DNA of 44,480 nt from Cytophaga aurantiaca DSM 3654 (lineage in GTDB: Bacteria > Bacteroidota > Bacteroidia > Cytophagales > Cytophagaceae), in contig NZ_KB903641.1 in NCBI RefSeq assembly GCF_000379725.1, positions 1-44,480 of the forward strand, written 5' to 3'. The first letter of the stretch is position 1. Each line of letters starts with the position of its first letter. Below are positions 35,306-44,108 of the stretch, piece by piece. A model generated the notes under the pieces. It was not told the origin of the DNA. It saw nothing but the letters and a program-made list of their open reading frames with translations, and did not search any database. Position numbers and translations under genes: made by a program.

Positions 35306-35767
35306 TTATTTGATCAGCTCGTGCAGATTTAAGTCCGAATCTTTTGCATACTCCCATTTCCCTTTGATTGCAGAATTGAAGATGTCTGCAATATAGAGTG
35401 GGTCATTTTTGTACTGTACTTCTTTAAATGGTTTATATTGAAAAACAGCTACACTTTTTTCAGTATTGAATAGAAATACAATACATCCTATCACCAACTT
35501 TGGAATAAATACAAGTGCGTTGATAATATATAGTGGTTCCCGGTATCCCTCTCCGGACATATGATTCAGGAAAACAAATTCGGACCAATCATCTATCGGA
35601 TATTTTTTAAGGATAGGCTCTATGACATCGTCCCAATCATCCCCATATGTATCTAAATCATTGTTGATGGTTGTTTCCAGATTCAATTTAGAAATAGGTT
35701 CAGATCTAACCTCTGCAATAATGGTTAGAATATCTGCGTATATCTGTTTGTAGGAAGATGCGTGCAT
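35306..35767 (-). CDS. DUF1493-like protein
   Basis: The 153-residue protein contains LNLETTINNDLDTYGDDWDDVIEPILKKYPIDDWSEF (about residues 28-64). This is the acidic, acyl-carrier-protein-like block of DUF1493 proteins. A hydrophobic segment follows (IINALVFIPKLVIGCIVFLF), and the C-terminus is soluble. Biological role unknown. It converges with the glycosidase gene, leaving 14 nt between the stops. Confidence 0.65.
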   Translation of the reverse strand: MHASSYKQIYADILTIIAEVRSEPISKLNLETTINNDLDTYGDDWDDVIEPILKKYPIDDWSEFVFLNHMSGEGYREPLYIINALVFIPKLVIGCIVFLFNTEKSVAVFQYKPFKEVQYKNDPLYIADIFNSAIKGKWEYAKDSDLNLHELIK

Positions 35768-35801
35768 GTTTACTATTTCTTACAAACATAAGACATCTTA
35801 T

Positions 35802-36437
35802 CTAAAACGCATAGCCGAAATGAAGGACGAAATGAAAGGCATTACCCGGTCCTGAATTATTGAAAACTTCTTCAACCTTATCTGATCCAAGCTCATAAGA
35901 CATTCCATATCGTGCAAAATAATTATCATCTGCACCAAATGTTGCCTGACCAAAATGCAAGCCTCCTAAAAATTCAAAAAAAATCCGTTCATTAAAAAAT
36001 GCTTTATAACCACCGGATATACCTCCACTCCAATAATCAATATCTGCTCGATGCTTTCCAACATAATCACGATTGTCATCGTATGGATGGTTTGGATACT
36101 CAATCGCAGTATATACATAAGGATTATAATGCGCGTAACCACCTCTGACTTCTAAAAACCAGCTGCTCTGCTCAAATGATTTAAAGTAATAACGTGTGAA
36201 CATATTGCATGTATATCCTGGAAATCTGGTTCCCCCATATGAAGCCATTGCTCCTAATGAAAAGTGTTTGCTAAAGGCATGCTCGTAAGAAAAAAATATT
36301 CTTGTGGGTATTGGCGTAATACCTATTTTAAATGCGTTGCGTTTTGGTCTGACAATTTTGGTCTCATCCTGTGCATGAATAAAATGGCCAATAGCGAAGA
36401 AAAAAATAAAGCCGATTGATTTAATGTAAAATTTCAT
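35802..36437 (-). CDS. Outer-membrane beta-barrel protein, unknown function
   Basis: The 211-residue protein has a signal peptide (SIGFIFFFAIGHFIHA, then QDETK) and eight or so aromatic beta-strand patterns. It ends in HFVLHFGYAF, a classic terminal Phe strand recognised by the BAM machinery. Size suggests an 8- to 10-strand barrel of the DUF3575/OmpW-like kind. No close family is certain. It follows the DUF1493-like gene's promoter side by 34 nt on the same strand, so the two may be co-transcribed. Confidence 0.75.
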   Translation of the reverse strand: MKFYIKSIGFIFFFAIGHFIHAQDETKIVRPKRNAFKIGITPIPTRIFFSYEHAFSKHFSLGAMASYGGTRFPGYTCNMFTRYYFKSFEQSSWFLEVRGGYAHYNPYVYTAIEYPNHPYDDNRDYVGKHRADIDYWSGGISGGYKAFFNERIFFEFLGGLHFGQATFGADDNYFARYGMSYELGSDKVEEVFNNSGPGNAFHFVLHFGYAF

Positions 36438-36571
36438 AGAGGTTTTAATTAAAATAGAATGTCTATTGAATGCAGATTAAAAAGATTCAAAAATAATTTT
36501 ATCTTTCTACCAATAGGACAATTCATTTATAACTCACCCCTATTCAAGACATAAAAATCTATTAAAAAAGA

Positions 36572-36607
36572 AAAACCCTGGGAGGCGTTTAATCCTCACA
36601 GGGTTTT
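36572..36607 (-). terminator. Terminator after the arrestin-like gene
   Basis: AAAACCCTG...CAGGGTTTT with an inner GAGG/CCTC stem forms a two-part hairpin. On the minus strand it is followed by a T-rich run. It lies 20 nt downstream of the stop at 36627. Confidence 0.8.
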
Positions 36608-36626
36608 ATAATTCTATTCAGATAAA

Positions 36627-37088
36627 TTAATTCACAAAAATATCTTTCCATCCCGAATCCGGATCATTTCCTGACATCTGCAGCCCTGCAATAATTTGCC
36701 AACGAACTTCTCTTGGGTAAACATTATACGAAGGCTGTACACCTTCCGGCAAAAAGACATTCTCAACCCACGAATAATTTTTATTTGCATCCAGATGTTG
36801 AGCACCTGAAAAATCAAACGTGAATTCATGAATAAAACGCGTATCCACTTTTTCTTTAGTAACTGAATTGCCATTCACAACCTCATTATGAATTACTTTA
36901 ACGTGTTCAACCGCCGCTAATTTTACATAAATTTTATCAAGTGTAATACCAACGTCTTTTACTGACACATTTACCGTAACAGGAACATTTGTATTACGAT
37001 ATAGGTTTGTATTCATCACAATTTCAACCTTTGCAGCATTGCCTGTAATTTTATTTGCAATGTTTTTAATTTTATCAAAAAGTCCCAT
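36627..37088 (-). CDS. Arrestin-fold/Spo0M-like protein
   Basis: The 153-residue protein has no signal peptide. It opens with a short amphipathic helix (GLFDKIKNIANKI), then beta-strands typical of the arrestin-like Spo0M family: VEIVMNTNLYRNTNVPVTVNVSV, ITLDKIYVKLAAVEHV, FIHEFTFDFSG and a late YPREVRWQIIAGLQMSG. Spo0M-like proteins act in stress or envelope regulation in Bacillus; the role here is unknown. The gene lies 39 nt after the LRR gene on the same strand and is followed by a terminator, so the two form a pair. Confidence 0.6.
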   Translation of the reverse strand: MGLFDKIKNIANKITGNAAKVEIVMNTNLYRNTNVPVTVNVSVKDVGITLDKIYVKLAAVEHVKVIHNEVVNGNSVTKEKVDTRFIHEFTFDFSGAQHLDANKNYSWVENVFLPEGVQPSYNVYPREVRWQIIAGLQMSGNDPDSGWKDIFVN

Positions 37089-37127
37089 AATTTTTATTTT
37101 TTAATTATTTAATAAAGATACTTTGAG

Positions 37128-38792
37128 TTACCATACTTTCCAAAAAGGTTTAGGTGCAGGTGCCGCAAAGGGATCCATTTCTTGTTTTTTAAAATTATAG
37201 AATTTTTTAGCACCTTCTATTTGGGATACTTCAAAATAAAACTTTTCATTCAGTTTATTAATATCAACTAAATGAAATTGATCTAATTCCGTTGCGTTTT
37301 CCAAAACAATTTTTTTCAAAGAAGGAAAATTTTTCAAGGAGATCGTTTTTATAGCGGTATTTCGAATAACCAATTCTTCCAATGAAGGATATGTAAACTG
37401 CCCAAGGAATTCAATTGGATTATTTGATACATCTAGCTTTTGGAGATTTAATTTCGAAACTCCTTCATGCAATTTAGTAATACCACAATTAATCAAAGCC
37501 AATGACTTAATTGTACCACCATACGTAATAAGGGTCTCGAAAAATTGAAATACTTCATGATTTATCATTCGTTCCTGATCCCGAATAATTACTTCATTAA
37601 AATATTTTAAAAAAAGTCCTTCAATTCCACTTGTGTCCGTATCTATAACTAAAGGCTTTACCGCCGAGGTCTCTCCGGAATTGCCAGATATAAATTTATG
37701 CTGAAGTAAATTCGTATAATATAGTCCTATTCTTGAATTGGGAATGCCATTTGAAAGAACAATTTTTTTTGAATAAAAATCTTTTTTCCAAATTCCCCAA
37801 AATGCTGGTCTGAAACTACCATTCGTTATAATTAATGCCAAAGCAAGAGCATGTGCCCGAACCTTATCATCTGTATGGTACAGACCTGTATAAAATACTA
37901 AATCGAATAGTCCATGGAAATTGATATCCTGTTTTGCAAATTCTTCTATAAGCGCTATAATTTCAATATTGCTGTCACCTAAAAATGTATTGATTATTTT
38001 TTCGATGTCCGGGTGTCTACCAATATGATTACATATAAAATTTGAATAGTTTTCAATTTGATAGTCATCTGTTAAAAACTGATAAATAACTTTATCATTT
38101 TTATTTGATTCAAAAGCGGCGGACTTACTTGCTCTCGATTCTACAAAGGTTTTGAAATGCGTTAAATTAGATTCCTTTCGCTTATTGATTTGATCGGTAA
38201 GTGCAGAGTTTAATTTTGTCAAATGTTCCGTTGAATTGTTAAAACGGAATACGGTTACACGTTTGTCAGAATTTTTACTTCTGTATAATTCATTAAAAAT
38301 TGCAACTCCCAAAACGCTAGAAGATTCATCGTTAATCCATTTTTCTAAACTGCCGCTTGTTTCTATTGGTAGAATATCAGAAGGGTAAACAGGAAATTTT
38401 AATGCGTCTGAATATTTTAAAATGTGCTTATCCATATTTGCTCTTACATAGGTCTGTATATAGCCTTTACCCATGTTAAGATCTAACTTGCCAAGCACAT
38501 ACCTTTTCATTGATACATCCGAAGTTGGATCTTCAATCGTATTTATTTGTGCAAGTGCTTCCATCCAATCTGTTGGAATCGATTCATTGAAAAACAATAC
38601 AACACCACATTCATTTTTAAAATATACGACAATTTCATTCGGTTGAATTCCTTTATTGTTAATTAATTCATCGAATTTTTCCGGTCGTCCATTATCCAGC
38701 AATTCAATGTTAAATTCAGAAGTTAGTTGTCCCGCTATTGTTTCCTGAGATACTTTTCTAGTATAGGTGCCCCAAAAAGTAAGATTCTTCAT
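37128..38792 (-). CDS. Protein with C-terminal leucine-rich repeats, function unknown
   Basis: The 554-residue protein has no signal peptide. The first about 410 residues show no recognisable domain; a helical region around 240-330 includes EIIALIEEFAKQDINFHGLFD. Leucine-rich repeats occupy about 425-500: IKSLALINCGITKLHEGVSK, LNLQKLDVSNNPIEFLGQF, LEELVIRNTAIKTISLKNF and LKKIVLENATELDQFHL. The tail is Pro/Trp-rich (FAAPAPKPFWKVW). It is probably a cytosolic protein-interaction scaffold. It is followed on the same strand by the arrestin-like gene. Confidence 0.65.
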   Translation of the reverse strand: MKNLTFWGTYTRKVSQETIAGQLTSEFNIELLDNGRPEKFDELINNKGIQPNEIVVYFKNECGVVLFFNESIPTDWMEALAQINTIEDPTSDVSMKRYVLGKLDLNMGKGYIQTYVRANMDKHILKYSDALKFPVYPSDILPIETSGSLEKWINDESSSVLGVAIFNELYRSKNSDKRVTVFRFNNSTEHLTKLNSALTDQINKRKESNLTHFKTFVESRASKSAAFESNKNDKVIYQFLTDDYQIENYSNFICNHIGRHPDIEKIINTFLGDSNIEIIALIEEFAKQDINFHGLFDLVFYTGLYHTDDKVRAHALALALIITNGSFRPAFWGIWKKDFYSKKIVLSNGIPNSRIGLYYTNLLQHKFISGNSGETSAVKPLVIDTDTSGIEGLFLKYFNEVIIRDQERMINHEVFQFFETLITYGGTIKSLALINCGITKLHEGVSKLNLQKLDVSNNPIEFLGQFTYPSLEELVIRNTAIKTISLKNFPSLKKIVLENATELDQFHLVDINKLNEKFYFEVSQIEGAKKFYNFKKQEMDPFAAPAPKPFWKVW

Positions 38793-38830
38793 AAAGAAAT
38801 TATTAAATGAATATGAATTCAGATTTAAGC

Positions 38831-38883
38831 AGAAAAGCAGAAAGGATATTGATTTGTATAATCCATATCCTTTCTGCTTTTCT
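38831..38883 (-). terminator. Long hairpin after the fumarase gene
   Basis: AGAAAAGCAGAAAGGATAT (38831-38849) and its exact complement (38865-38883) form a 19-bp stem with a 15-nt loop, starting 13 nt after the fumarase stop. The following T-tract on the minus strand is short (CTTTTCT), so it may end transcription or protect the 3' end. Confidence 0.65.
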
Positions 38884-38895
38884 TATTTTATTTTT

Positions 38896-40500
38896 TTACA
38901 AATTCGCAAAAAAGTCATTCCCCTTATCATCACAGATGATGAACGCAGGGAAATCAACTACTTCAATCTTGCGTACCGCTTCCATTCCCAATTCTTCGAA
39001 GTCAACTACTTCAACCGATTTAATATTTTCTTTCGCTAAGATCGCAGCCGGTCCACCGATGGAGCCTAAATAAAAACCACCGAATTGTTTACACGCATCG
39101 GTTACTGCTTTCGAACGATTTCCTTTTGCAAGCATGATCATGGAACCACCCTGACTCTGAAACAGATTCACATATGAATCCATTCGTCCGGCTGTTGTAG
39201 GACCGAAGCTTCCGGATGGCATGCCTTCCGGTGTTTTCGCAGGACCAGCATAATACACCGGATGATTTTTGAAATACTCCGGCATTGGTTTACCTGCATC
39301 CAGCAATTCTTTGATCTTCGCGTGCGCAATGTCACGCGCAACAATCAACGTTCCTTTTAATTTTAAACGAGTTTTGATCGGATACTGAGAAAGCAATTTC
39401 AATACATCTGCCATCGGCTGATTCAAATCTACTTCAACTGCTTTTTCTAAGTGCGGAGCTTGTGCAGGCAAATACTTTTCAGGATTTGTTTCTAAGGCTT
39501 CAATGAACACACCTTCTTCTGTAATTTTTGCTTTGATGTTACGATCTGCTGAACAGCTTACACCAATACCAACCGGACAAGATGCTGCGTGACGTGGTAG
39601 ACGAATCACTTTTACATCGTGTGTGAAATATTTACCGCCGAACTGCGCTCCGATCAAACTCTCCTGACAAATTACTTGTACCTTCTCTTCCCATTCAAGA
39701 TCGCGGAATGCTTGTCCACCCATATTCCCTTCTGTAGGTAGTTCATCGTAGTATCCTGCTGAAGCTAGTTTAACAGCTTTTAAGTTCGCTTCTGCAGATG
39801 TACCACCTATCACCAATGCAAGGTGATACGGCGGACAAGCAGACGTACCCAAGTCTTTGATTTTATTTTTAACAAACTCCGCTAAACTGTTTTCGTTTAG
39901 TAAGGCTTTTGTTTGCTGGTATAAATATGTTTTGTTGGCAGAACCGCCGCCTTTTGCCATGAATAGGAATTTATATTCATTGCCTTGTTCTGCATAGATG
40001 TCAATTTGTGCAGGCAAGTTTGTACCAGAGTTCTTTTCTTCGAACATGGTAATCGGCACTACTTGCGAATAACGTAAATTACGTTCCTGGTATGTATTGT
40101 ATATTCCTTTTGAAAGAGCCTCTTCGTCGTTGGCGCCGGTCCAAACGTTTTCACCCTTTTTGCCCATTACAATTGCAGTACCTGTATCCTGACAAGATGG
40201 AAGCTTACCTTCTCCGGCAGTAGATGCATTTTGTAATAAGGTATATGCAACAAAACGATCGTTATCTGTTGCTTCCGGATCTTTAATAATCTTCGCTAAT
40301 TTTTCTAAATGCGATGAACGGAGATAGAATGAAACATCAGCCAACGCCTTTTCAGCAACCAATTCAAGCGCTTTCGGATCTACTTTAAGAATCTTGCGGC
40401 CATCAACTTCAATTGTTGAAACATACTCTTTGCTGATTAATTTGTATGGAGTTGGATCTTTCTTTAACGGAAACGGTTTTTGATAACTGAATTCAGGCAT
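38896..40500 (-). CDS. fumA: Class I (iron-sulfur) fumarate hydratase
   Basis: The 534-residue protein interconverts fumarate and malate in the TCA cycle. Class I features are plain: [17 protein letters not shown] (C103), [42 protein letters not shown] and the C-terminal beta half with [31 protein letters not shown] (split over the alpha and beta domains fused in one chain). The three Cys clusters fit the ligands of an oxygen-sensitive 4Fe-4S centre. A single chain of this length matches the family. The fumA/fumB names are interchangeable here. Confidence 0.93.
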   Translation of the reverse strand: MPEFSYQKPFPLKKDPTPYKLISKEYVSTIEVDGRKILKVDPKALELVAEKALADVSFYLRSSHLEKLAKIIKDPEATDNDRFVAYTLLQNASTAGEGKLPSCQDTGTAIVMGKKGENVWTGANDEEALSKGIYNTYQERNLRYSQVVPITMFEEKNSGTNLPAQIDIYAEQGNEYKFLFMAKGGGSANKTYLYQQTKALLNENSLAEFVKNKIKDLGTSACPPYHLALVIGGTSAEANLKAVKLASAGYYDELPTEGNMGGQAFRDLEWEEKVQVICQESLIGAQFGGKYFTHDVKVIRLPRHAASCPVGIGVSCSADRNIKAKITEEGVFIEALETNPEKYLPAQAPHLEKAVEVDLNQPMADVLKLLSQYPIKTRLKLKGTLIVARDIAHAKIKELLDAGKPMPEYFKNHPVYYAGPAKTPEGMPSGSFGPTTAGRMDSYVNLFQSQGGSMIMLAKGNRSKAVTDACKQFGGFYLGSIGGPAAILAKENIKSVEVVDFEELGMEAVRKIEVVDFPAFIICDDKGNDFFANL

Positions 40501-40642
40501 GGGAGTTATTTAGTTATATGTTAAACGGGAATTCTAATTTACGGAGTCTTAATTATTTTTCTACGTATGATTACGTATTTAATTTGAAGATTATTTCAGT
40601 GTTGTTTTTATAATTCGTCGTTCGCCACGGCGGCTAACCAAA

Positions 40643-41800
40643 TCATTTCACAAGCTTTTCCAGATAATGAAAATCAATATGAAACTCCTTTTTAATATCC
40701 TCTATTTTGGATTGAATTGTCTGGTCTTCAATATTCATGGCCGTTTTAGCGCCTACAAGCATTACATTTTTACGTGTATGTTCGTTTGAAATAAATTCAA
40801 ATACTTTTGTGTTATAGTGATGCTTTTCTAAGATCAAGGCGCGAATGGTATCTGTTACCATTTCAAATTGGCGTTCTTTAAAGATTCCGTATTTCAGAAT
40901 CGGACTCTCCTGCTCGATGCCTTTTACCTGCTGACGAATCTGTTTGTGGCAGCATGGTGCACATACAATCAGTTGCGCATTCGAAACAATGCCTTTATAA
41001 ATGGCGTCGTCTGTTGCAGTATCACAGGCATGGAGTGCAATCAATATATCAATTTGCTTCTCTGTATATTTCTGAATGGGTTTGCAAACAAAGTTTAATT
41101 TATCGAAACCACATTTTTTTGCAATATCGTTGCAATACTCAACTAACTCTTCACGCAATTCAATACCAGTCACCTGAACGTTCAATCCCTTTTCGTTCGC
41201 TAAATAATCATACAATGCAAACGTAAGATATCCCTTACCCGAACCCATATCTACAATGTGTATATCTTCCGGAAGCGTAACAGATTCTATAAGGCCTTCA
41301 ATGATTTCAAGATATTTATTTATCTGACGGTATTTATCCGCCATCTTTTGAATCAGAATGCCGTTTGCATCGGTTATTCCCAGATGCATTAAATAGGCCT
41401 GTTCATTGGATGCGCGTTTTATTTTCTGACGGTCATGCACGGCTTCCGTTGTTGTTGTGAACGTTGGTTTATTGGTTTGCAATGTCATTTTACCTTTTTT
41501 GGAGGAAAGTAAAACAAAATCATTTTTGGTTGTAAAGAGCGATGTATTTCGATAGGAAGTACCTATTAATTTCTGAAGTTCGTTGATGCCATTTTCGATG
41601 GACCAGTTTTTTACCTGATCCTTGGTTTTATAGCGATACGTAAATGAAAGTGTAGCTGCGTTTTTAATTTCAACGTAACGCACATAGATCGCCGTTAGTG
41701 AACTTTGCTTGTCTGTTGGATTGCTGAGTGTCATTTTTACAAATGAATGCTCAGAGAAGCTTTGTTTTAGAAAATCAAGCAAGGCTGTTTGTTCTTTCAT
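40643..41800 (-). CDS. SAM-dependent methyltransferase, METTL25/Methyltransf_32-like
   Basis: The 385-residue protein has a distinct N-terminal region and a Rossmann methyltransferase core starting near residue 190: IVDMGSGKGYLTFALYDYL, VTGIELREELVEYCNDIA, then DILIALHACDTATDDAI and CAPCCHKQIRQQV. The ALHACD and CCHK blocks are characteristic of the Methyltransf_32 family related to eukaryotic METTL25/RRNAD1. Substrate unknown; rRNA or tRNA is a reasonable guess. A consensus promoter element ends only 5 nt before the ATG, so its mRNA may have almost no leader. Confidence 0.8.
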   Translation of the reverse strand: MKEQTALLDFLKQSFSEHSFVKMTLSNPTDKQSSLTAIYVRYVEIKNAATLSFTYRYKTKDQVKNWSIENGINELQKLIGTSYRNTSLFTTKNDFVLLSSKKGKMTLQTNKPTFTTTTEAVHDRQKIKRASNEQAYLMHLGITDANGILIQKMADKYRQINKYLEIIEGLIESVTLPEDIHIVDMGSGKGYLTFALYDYLANEKGLNVQVTGIELREELVEYCNDIAKKCGFDKLNFVCKPIQKYTEKQIDILIALHACDTATDDAIYKGIVSNAQLIVCAPCCHKQIRQQVKGIEQESPILKYGIFKERQFEMVTDTIRALILEKHHYNTKVFEFISNEHTRKNVMLVGAKTAMNIEDQTIQSKIEDIKKEFHIDFHYLEKLVK

Positions 41801-41804
41801 GAAA

Positions 41805-41835
41805 CAAAGGTACGCATTCGTAAGCGGAGAGTAAA
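41805..41835 (-). promoter_or_regulatory. Promoter abutting the start codon of the METTL25-like gene
   Basis: On the minus strand TTTA (41835-41832), a 19-nt spacer and TACCTTTG (41812-41805) fit the Bacteroidota -33/-7 consensus, with an exact -7 box. The -7 box ends 4 nt before ATG 41800, so the transcript would be leaderless or nearly so. Confidence 0.5.
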
Positions 41836-41866
41836 GAAGGTGATATAAGAAGTGTAATTATCCTCT

Positions 41867-41935
41867 CTTGGGGTGATGCCCCAAGCTACTTTATTTAAGC
41901 CTTACATATCTAAACGTGGGGCATCGGCCACGGAT
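41867..41935. repeat. Second copy of the CTTGGGG/CCCCAAG palindromic family
   Basis: CTTGGGG-TGATG-CCCCAAG (41867-41885) and a second stem CGTGG...CCACG (41915-41932) flank a stretch with AAGCCTTACA. The same words occur in the element at 28559-28682, which indicates one repeat family in two intergenic gaps of this window. Confidence 0.6.
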
Positions 41936-42011
41936 TGCAAGGATGATAAGTACAACTATGAAAAGGATGAGCCAAAGATTTCAACGCTTACATTATCCAC
42001 AGGGCAATAAA

Positions 42012-42039
42012 AAAACCCGAGGTTTGCACCTCGGGTTTT
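42012..42039 (-). terminator. Rho-independent terminator of the histone-like gene
   Basis: AAAACCCGAGGT-TTGC-ACCTCGGGTTTT is a perfect 12-bp stem. On the minus strand it is followed by a run of seven T. It starts 20 nt after the stop at 42060. Confidence 0.9.
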
Positions 42040-42059
42040 CAATTCTTGTAAGAAACTAA

Positions 42060-42338
42060 TTACTTAGCAGCTTTTTTAGCTACTGCTTTTTTAGCAGCTT
42101 TCTTAACAGCTTTTTTAGCTACTTTTTTAGCTGCAGGCTTCTTAGCTGCTGCTTTTTTAGCTACTTTTTTAGCTGCAGGCTTTTTAGCTGCTGCTTTTTT
42201 AGCTACTTTTTTAGCTGCAGGCTTTTTAGCTGCTGCTTTTTTAGCTACTTTTTTAACTGCTGCTTTTTTAACTGCAGGTTTTTTAGCTGCTACTTTTTTC
42301 GCAGCTGGTTTCTTAGCGGAAGCTTTTGCTTTTGCCAT
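42060..42338 (-). CDS. Histone-H1-like Ala/Lys/Pro-rich DNA-binding protein
   Basis: The 92-residue protein consists almost only of Lys, Ala, Val and Pro, in repeated AAKKPAAKKVAKKA blocks starting MAKAKASAKKPAAKK. This is the composition of eukaryotic H1 tails and of bacterial nucleoid-associated H1-like proteins. It very probably binds DNA or RNA electrostatically. The gene has a perfect Shine-Dalgarno sequence, unusual for this lineage, its own strong terminator and a monocistronic layout, consistent with high expression. The repeats expand at DNA level (period 42 nt), so its length may vary between strains. Confidence 0.8.
   Translation of the reverse strand: MAKAKASAKKPAAKKVAAKKPAVKKAAVKKVAKKAAAKKPAAKKVAKKAAAKKPAAKKVAKKAAAKKPAAKKVAKKAVKKAAKKAVAKKAAK
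42121..42246 (-). repeat. Tandem repeat, three units of 42 bp, inside the histone-like gene
   Basis: Units at 42121-42162, 42163-42204 and 42205-42246 are identical except for one base in the first. Each encodes 14 residues of Ala/Lys/Pro/Val. The near identity suggests recent slippage or recombination. Confidence 0.85.
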
Positions 42339-42346
42339 GATGTAAT

Positions 42347-42353
42347 CCTCCTT
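42347..42353 (-). promoter_or_regulatory. Perfect Shine-Dalgarno sequence of the histone-like gene
   Basis: The minus strand reads AAGGAGG, 8 nt before ATG 42338. It matches the anti-SD core exactly, whereas most genes in this window show none, as usual in Bacteroidota. Confidence 0.75.
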
Positions 42354-42404
42354 TTTTGTAATTAAATAAATCCTATATAAAAAATACTCGACTAAAAGTT
42401 AATT

Positions 42405-42436
42405 CAATACTATATAATTTTTTTTAAACTTCCAAA
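42405..42436 (-). promoter_or_regulatory. Tentative promoter of the histone-like gene
   Basis: On the minus strand TTTG (42436-42433) and TAGTATTG (42412-42405) are 20 nt apart. The -7 box has one mismatch to TAnnTTTG. This would give a leader of about 60 nt. Confidence 0.35.
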
Positions 42437-42586
42437 TACCAAACAACCAACCAACTACGTTTTCAACATCTTTAACGGTGGATAACTCAAAAGGTTATAG
42501 TTTGAATAAGTTTTTTTTTATAGCGAACATTTTTTAAGTGATTGCATGAAGTCTTCTGTACGCCTTTATTCATGATATGTTCAGAG

Positions 42587-42637
42587 AAAATAAAAGTGGT
42601 CATGCAGAAAATAATTCCACATGACCACTTTTATTTT
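42587..42637 (-). terminator. Strong hairpin terminator downstream of lysA
   Basis: AAAATAAAAGTGGTCATG (42587-42604) and its exact complement (42620-42637) give an 18-bp stem with a 15-nt loop, A-rich on one side and T-rich on the other, so it can act in both directions. It lies in the 358-nt gap between lysA and the histone-like gene. The rest of that gap (42437-42586) shows no gene; it is A/T-rich with no clear element. Confidence 0.8.
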
Positions 42638-42664
42638 TTGAAATTTCACCCCTGAAAACGGGCC

Positions 42665-42698
42665 AAAAAAAAATTTAAAAAATTTTAAATTTTTTTTT
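42665..42698. other. A/T-only perfect palindrome overlapping the lysA stop codon
   Basis: Nine A, TTT and AAAA on the left mirror TTTT, AAA and nine T on the right around an AA centre: 16-bp arms made only of A and T. The right arm covers the lysA stop (TTA at 42697-42699 on the plus strand). It could add to termination, although A/T stems are weak. Confidence 0.55.
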
Positions 42699-43929
42699 AT
42701 AATTCAATATCAATTTGATTTTTTAACAAATCTTCCATCGTTTCGCGTCTTCGAATCAACTGATGTTTTCCATTATGCACAAGAACTTCTGCAGGTCTGA
42801 AACGCGAATTATAATTTGAACTCATACTGAAACCATATGCACCTGCATTTTTTAAACCAATGATGTCGCCGGCTTTCGTTTCTTCAATAAATAAATCCGA
42901 ACCGAACGTATCTGTTTCGCAGATATAGCCAACAACGGTATACATTCTTTTATCGCCATCCGGGTTGCTAACATTTACAATGTCGTGATGCGATCCATAC
43001 ATCATTGGTCGGATCAAATGATTCAATCCGGAATTTACGCCAATGAAATTGCATGCAGGTGTTTCCTTGATCACGGTACATGTTACCAACAACATTCCTG
43101 ATTCGCTTACTAAAAACTTTCCAGGTTCGAACCAGATATCTAATTTCTTGCCGTAATTCAAACAAAACGCATTAAACGAGTCGCTCATCTTTTTGCCAAG
43201 CTCTTCTATATCGGTTACGTAGTCGCCTTCTTTGTATGCAACTTTAAATCCGCTTCCAAAATCTAAAAATGTTAGCGAATCAAATTGCATAGCCACCGAA
43301 TACACAACTTCTGCCGCACGAACAAAGGCATCCGCATTTTTAAAATCTGAACCGCTGTGCACGTGAACGCCGTTTACAACAATTTCATATTCATCTACCA
43401 CTTCATAGATCTGATTTACCTGTTCAATAGAAATACCGAATTTAGATCCTTTGTGCCCAGTCATGATCTTCACATTTCCTCCGGCATCAATATGCGGATT
43501 AATGCGTATGCAGCAGGGTACACTGCTTCCATACTTTTTGCCAAATTCAATTAAAAACGGAATATTATCGATGTTGATCTGAACACCATGCTTAACAGCT
43601 TCTTCAATTTCTGAAAAATCAACGCAGTTTGGTGTGAACATAATATCCTTTGCAACGAAGCCTGCTTTCAATGCCAATTCCAATTCTTGAATTGAAACAA
43701 CATCAACACCGGCACCGGCACCTTTTAATAATTTTAATATGGCTTGATTTGTCAATGCTTTCGCAGCATACTTAATACGCACATTCACTCCGGCAAATGC
43801 ATCGTGCAAACGTTTATATTGTGAAAGAATTTTTTCACTGTTATAAACATACAATGGTGTACCATATTCGGTAGCCAGATCTGTCAGAGCAATTCCCTGA
43901 AATTCGTACGTGCTGTTTGTTGTTTGCAT
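42697..43929 (-). CDS. lysA: Diaminopimelate decarboxylase
   Basis: The 410-residue PLP enzyme converts meso-diaminopimelate to lysine. The PLP lysine is K57 in RIKYAAKALTNQ. Other family marks are GAGVDVVSIQELELAL, TGHKGSKFGI, VHVHSGSDF, LDFGSGFKV, the EPGKFLVSESG block and the partner-subunit active-site GYICETDTFGSD. The C-terminus has GAYGFSMSSNYNSRFRPAEV. Length is standard. A perfect -7 promoter element lies 25 nt upstream of the ATG, and a strong hairpin follows the gene. Confidence 0.96.
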   Translation of the reverse strand: MQTTNSTYEFQGIALTDLATEYGTPLYVYNSEKILSQYKRLHDAFAGVNVRIKYAAKALTNQAILKLLKGAGAGVDVVSIQELELALKAGFVAKDIMFTPNCVDFSEIEEAVKHGVQINIDNIPFLIEFGKKYGSSVPCCIRINPHIDAGGNVKIMTGHKGSKFGISIEQVNQIYEVVDEYEIVVNGVHVHSGSDFKNADAFVRAAEVVYSVAMQFDSLTFLDFGSGFKVAYKEGDYVTDIEELGKKMSDSFNAFCLNYGKKLDIWFEPGKFLVSESGMLLVTCTVIKETPACNFIGVNSGLNHLIRPMMYGSHHDIVNVSNPDGDKRMYTVVGYICETDTFGSDLFIEETKAGDIIGLKNAGAYGFSMSSNYNSRFRPAEVLVHNGKHQLIRRRETMEDLLKNQIDIEL

Positions 43930-43953
43930 AAATGATTAGGTATTTAAGAATTA

Positions 43954-43961
43954 CAAATATA
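43954..43961 (-). promoter_or_regulatory. -7 promoter element of lysA
   Basis: The minus strand reads TATATTTG, an exact TAnnTTTG, 24 nt before ATG 43929. The -33 region has only TTTT at a 21-nt spacing. A leader of about 18 nt is expected. Confidence 0.55.
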
Positions 43962-44108
43962 CTAAGCAGAATGCGGATTGTTAAAAGGTCTTGAAGAATA
44001 GTTTTATGCTATTGAATTCGTATAACAATTCTCCTTTCTTAATAGGATCTATCTTTCTTTTTTATTCTTCTGTTCTTTGTATTCGCCTCCGCAGTTAATC
44101 TCTACCGG

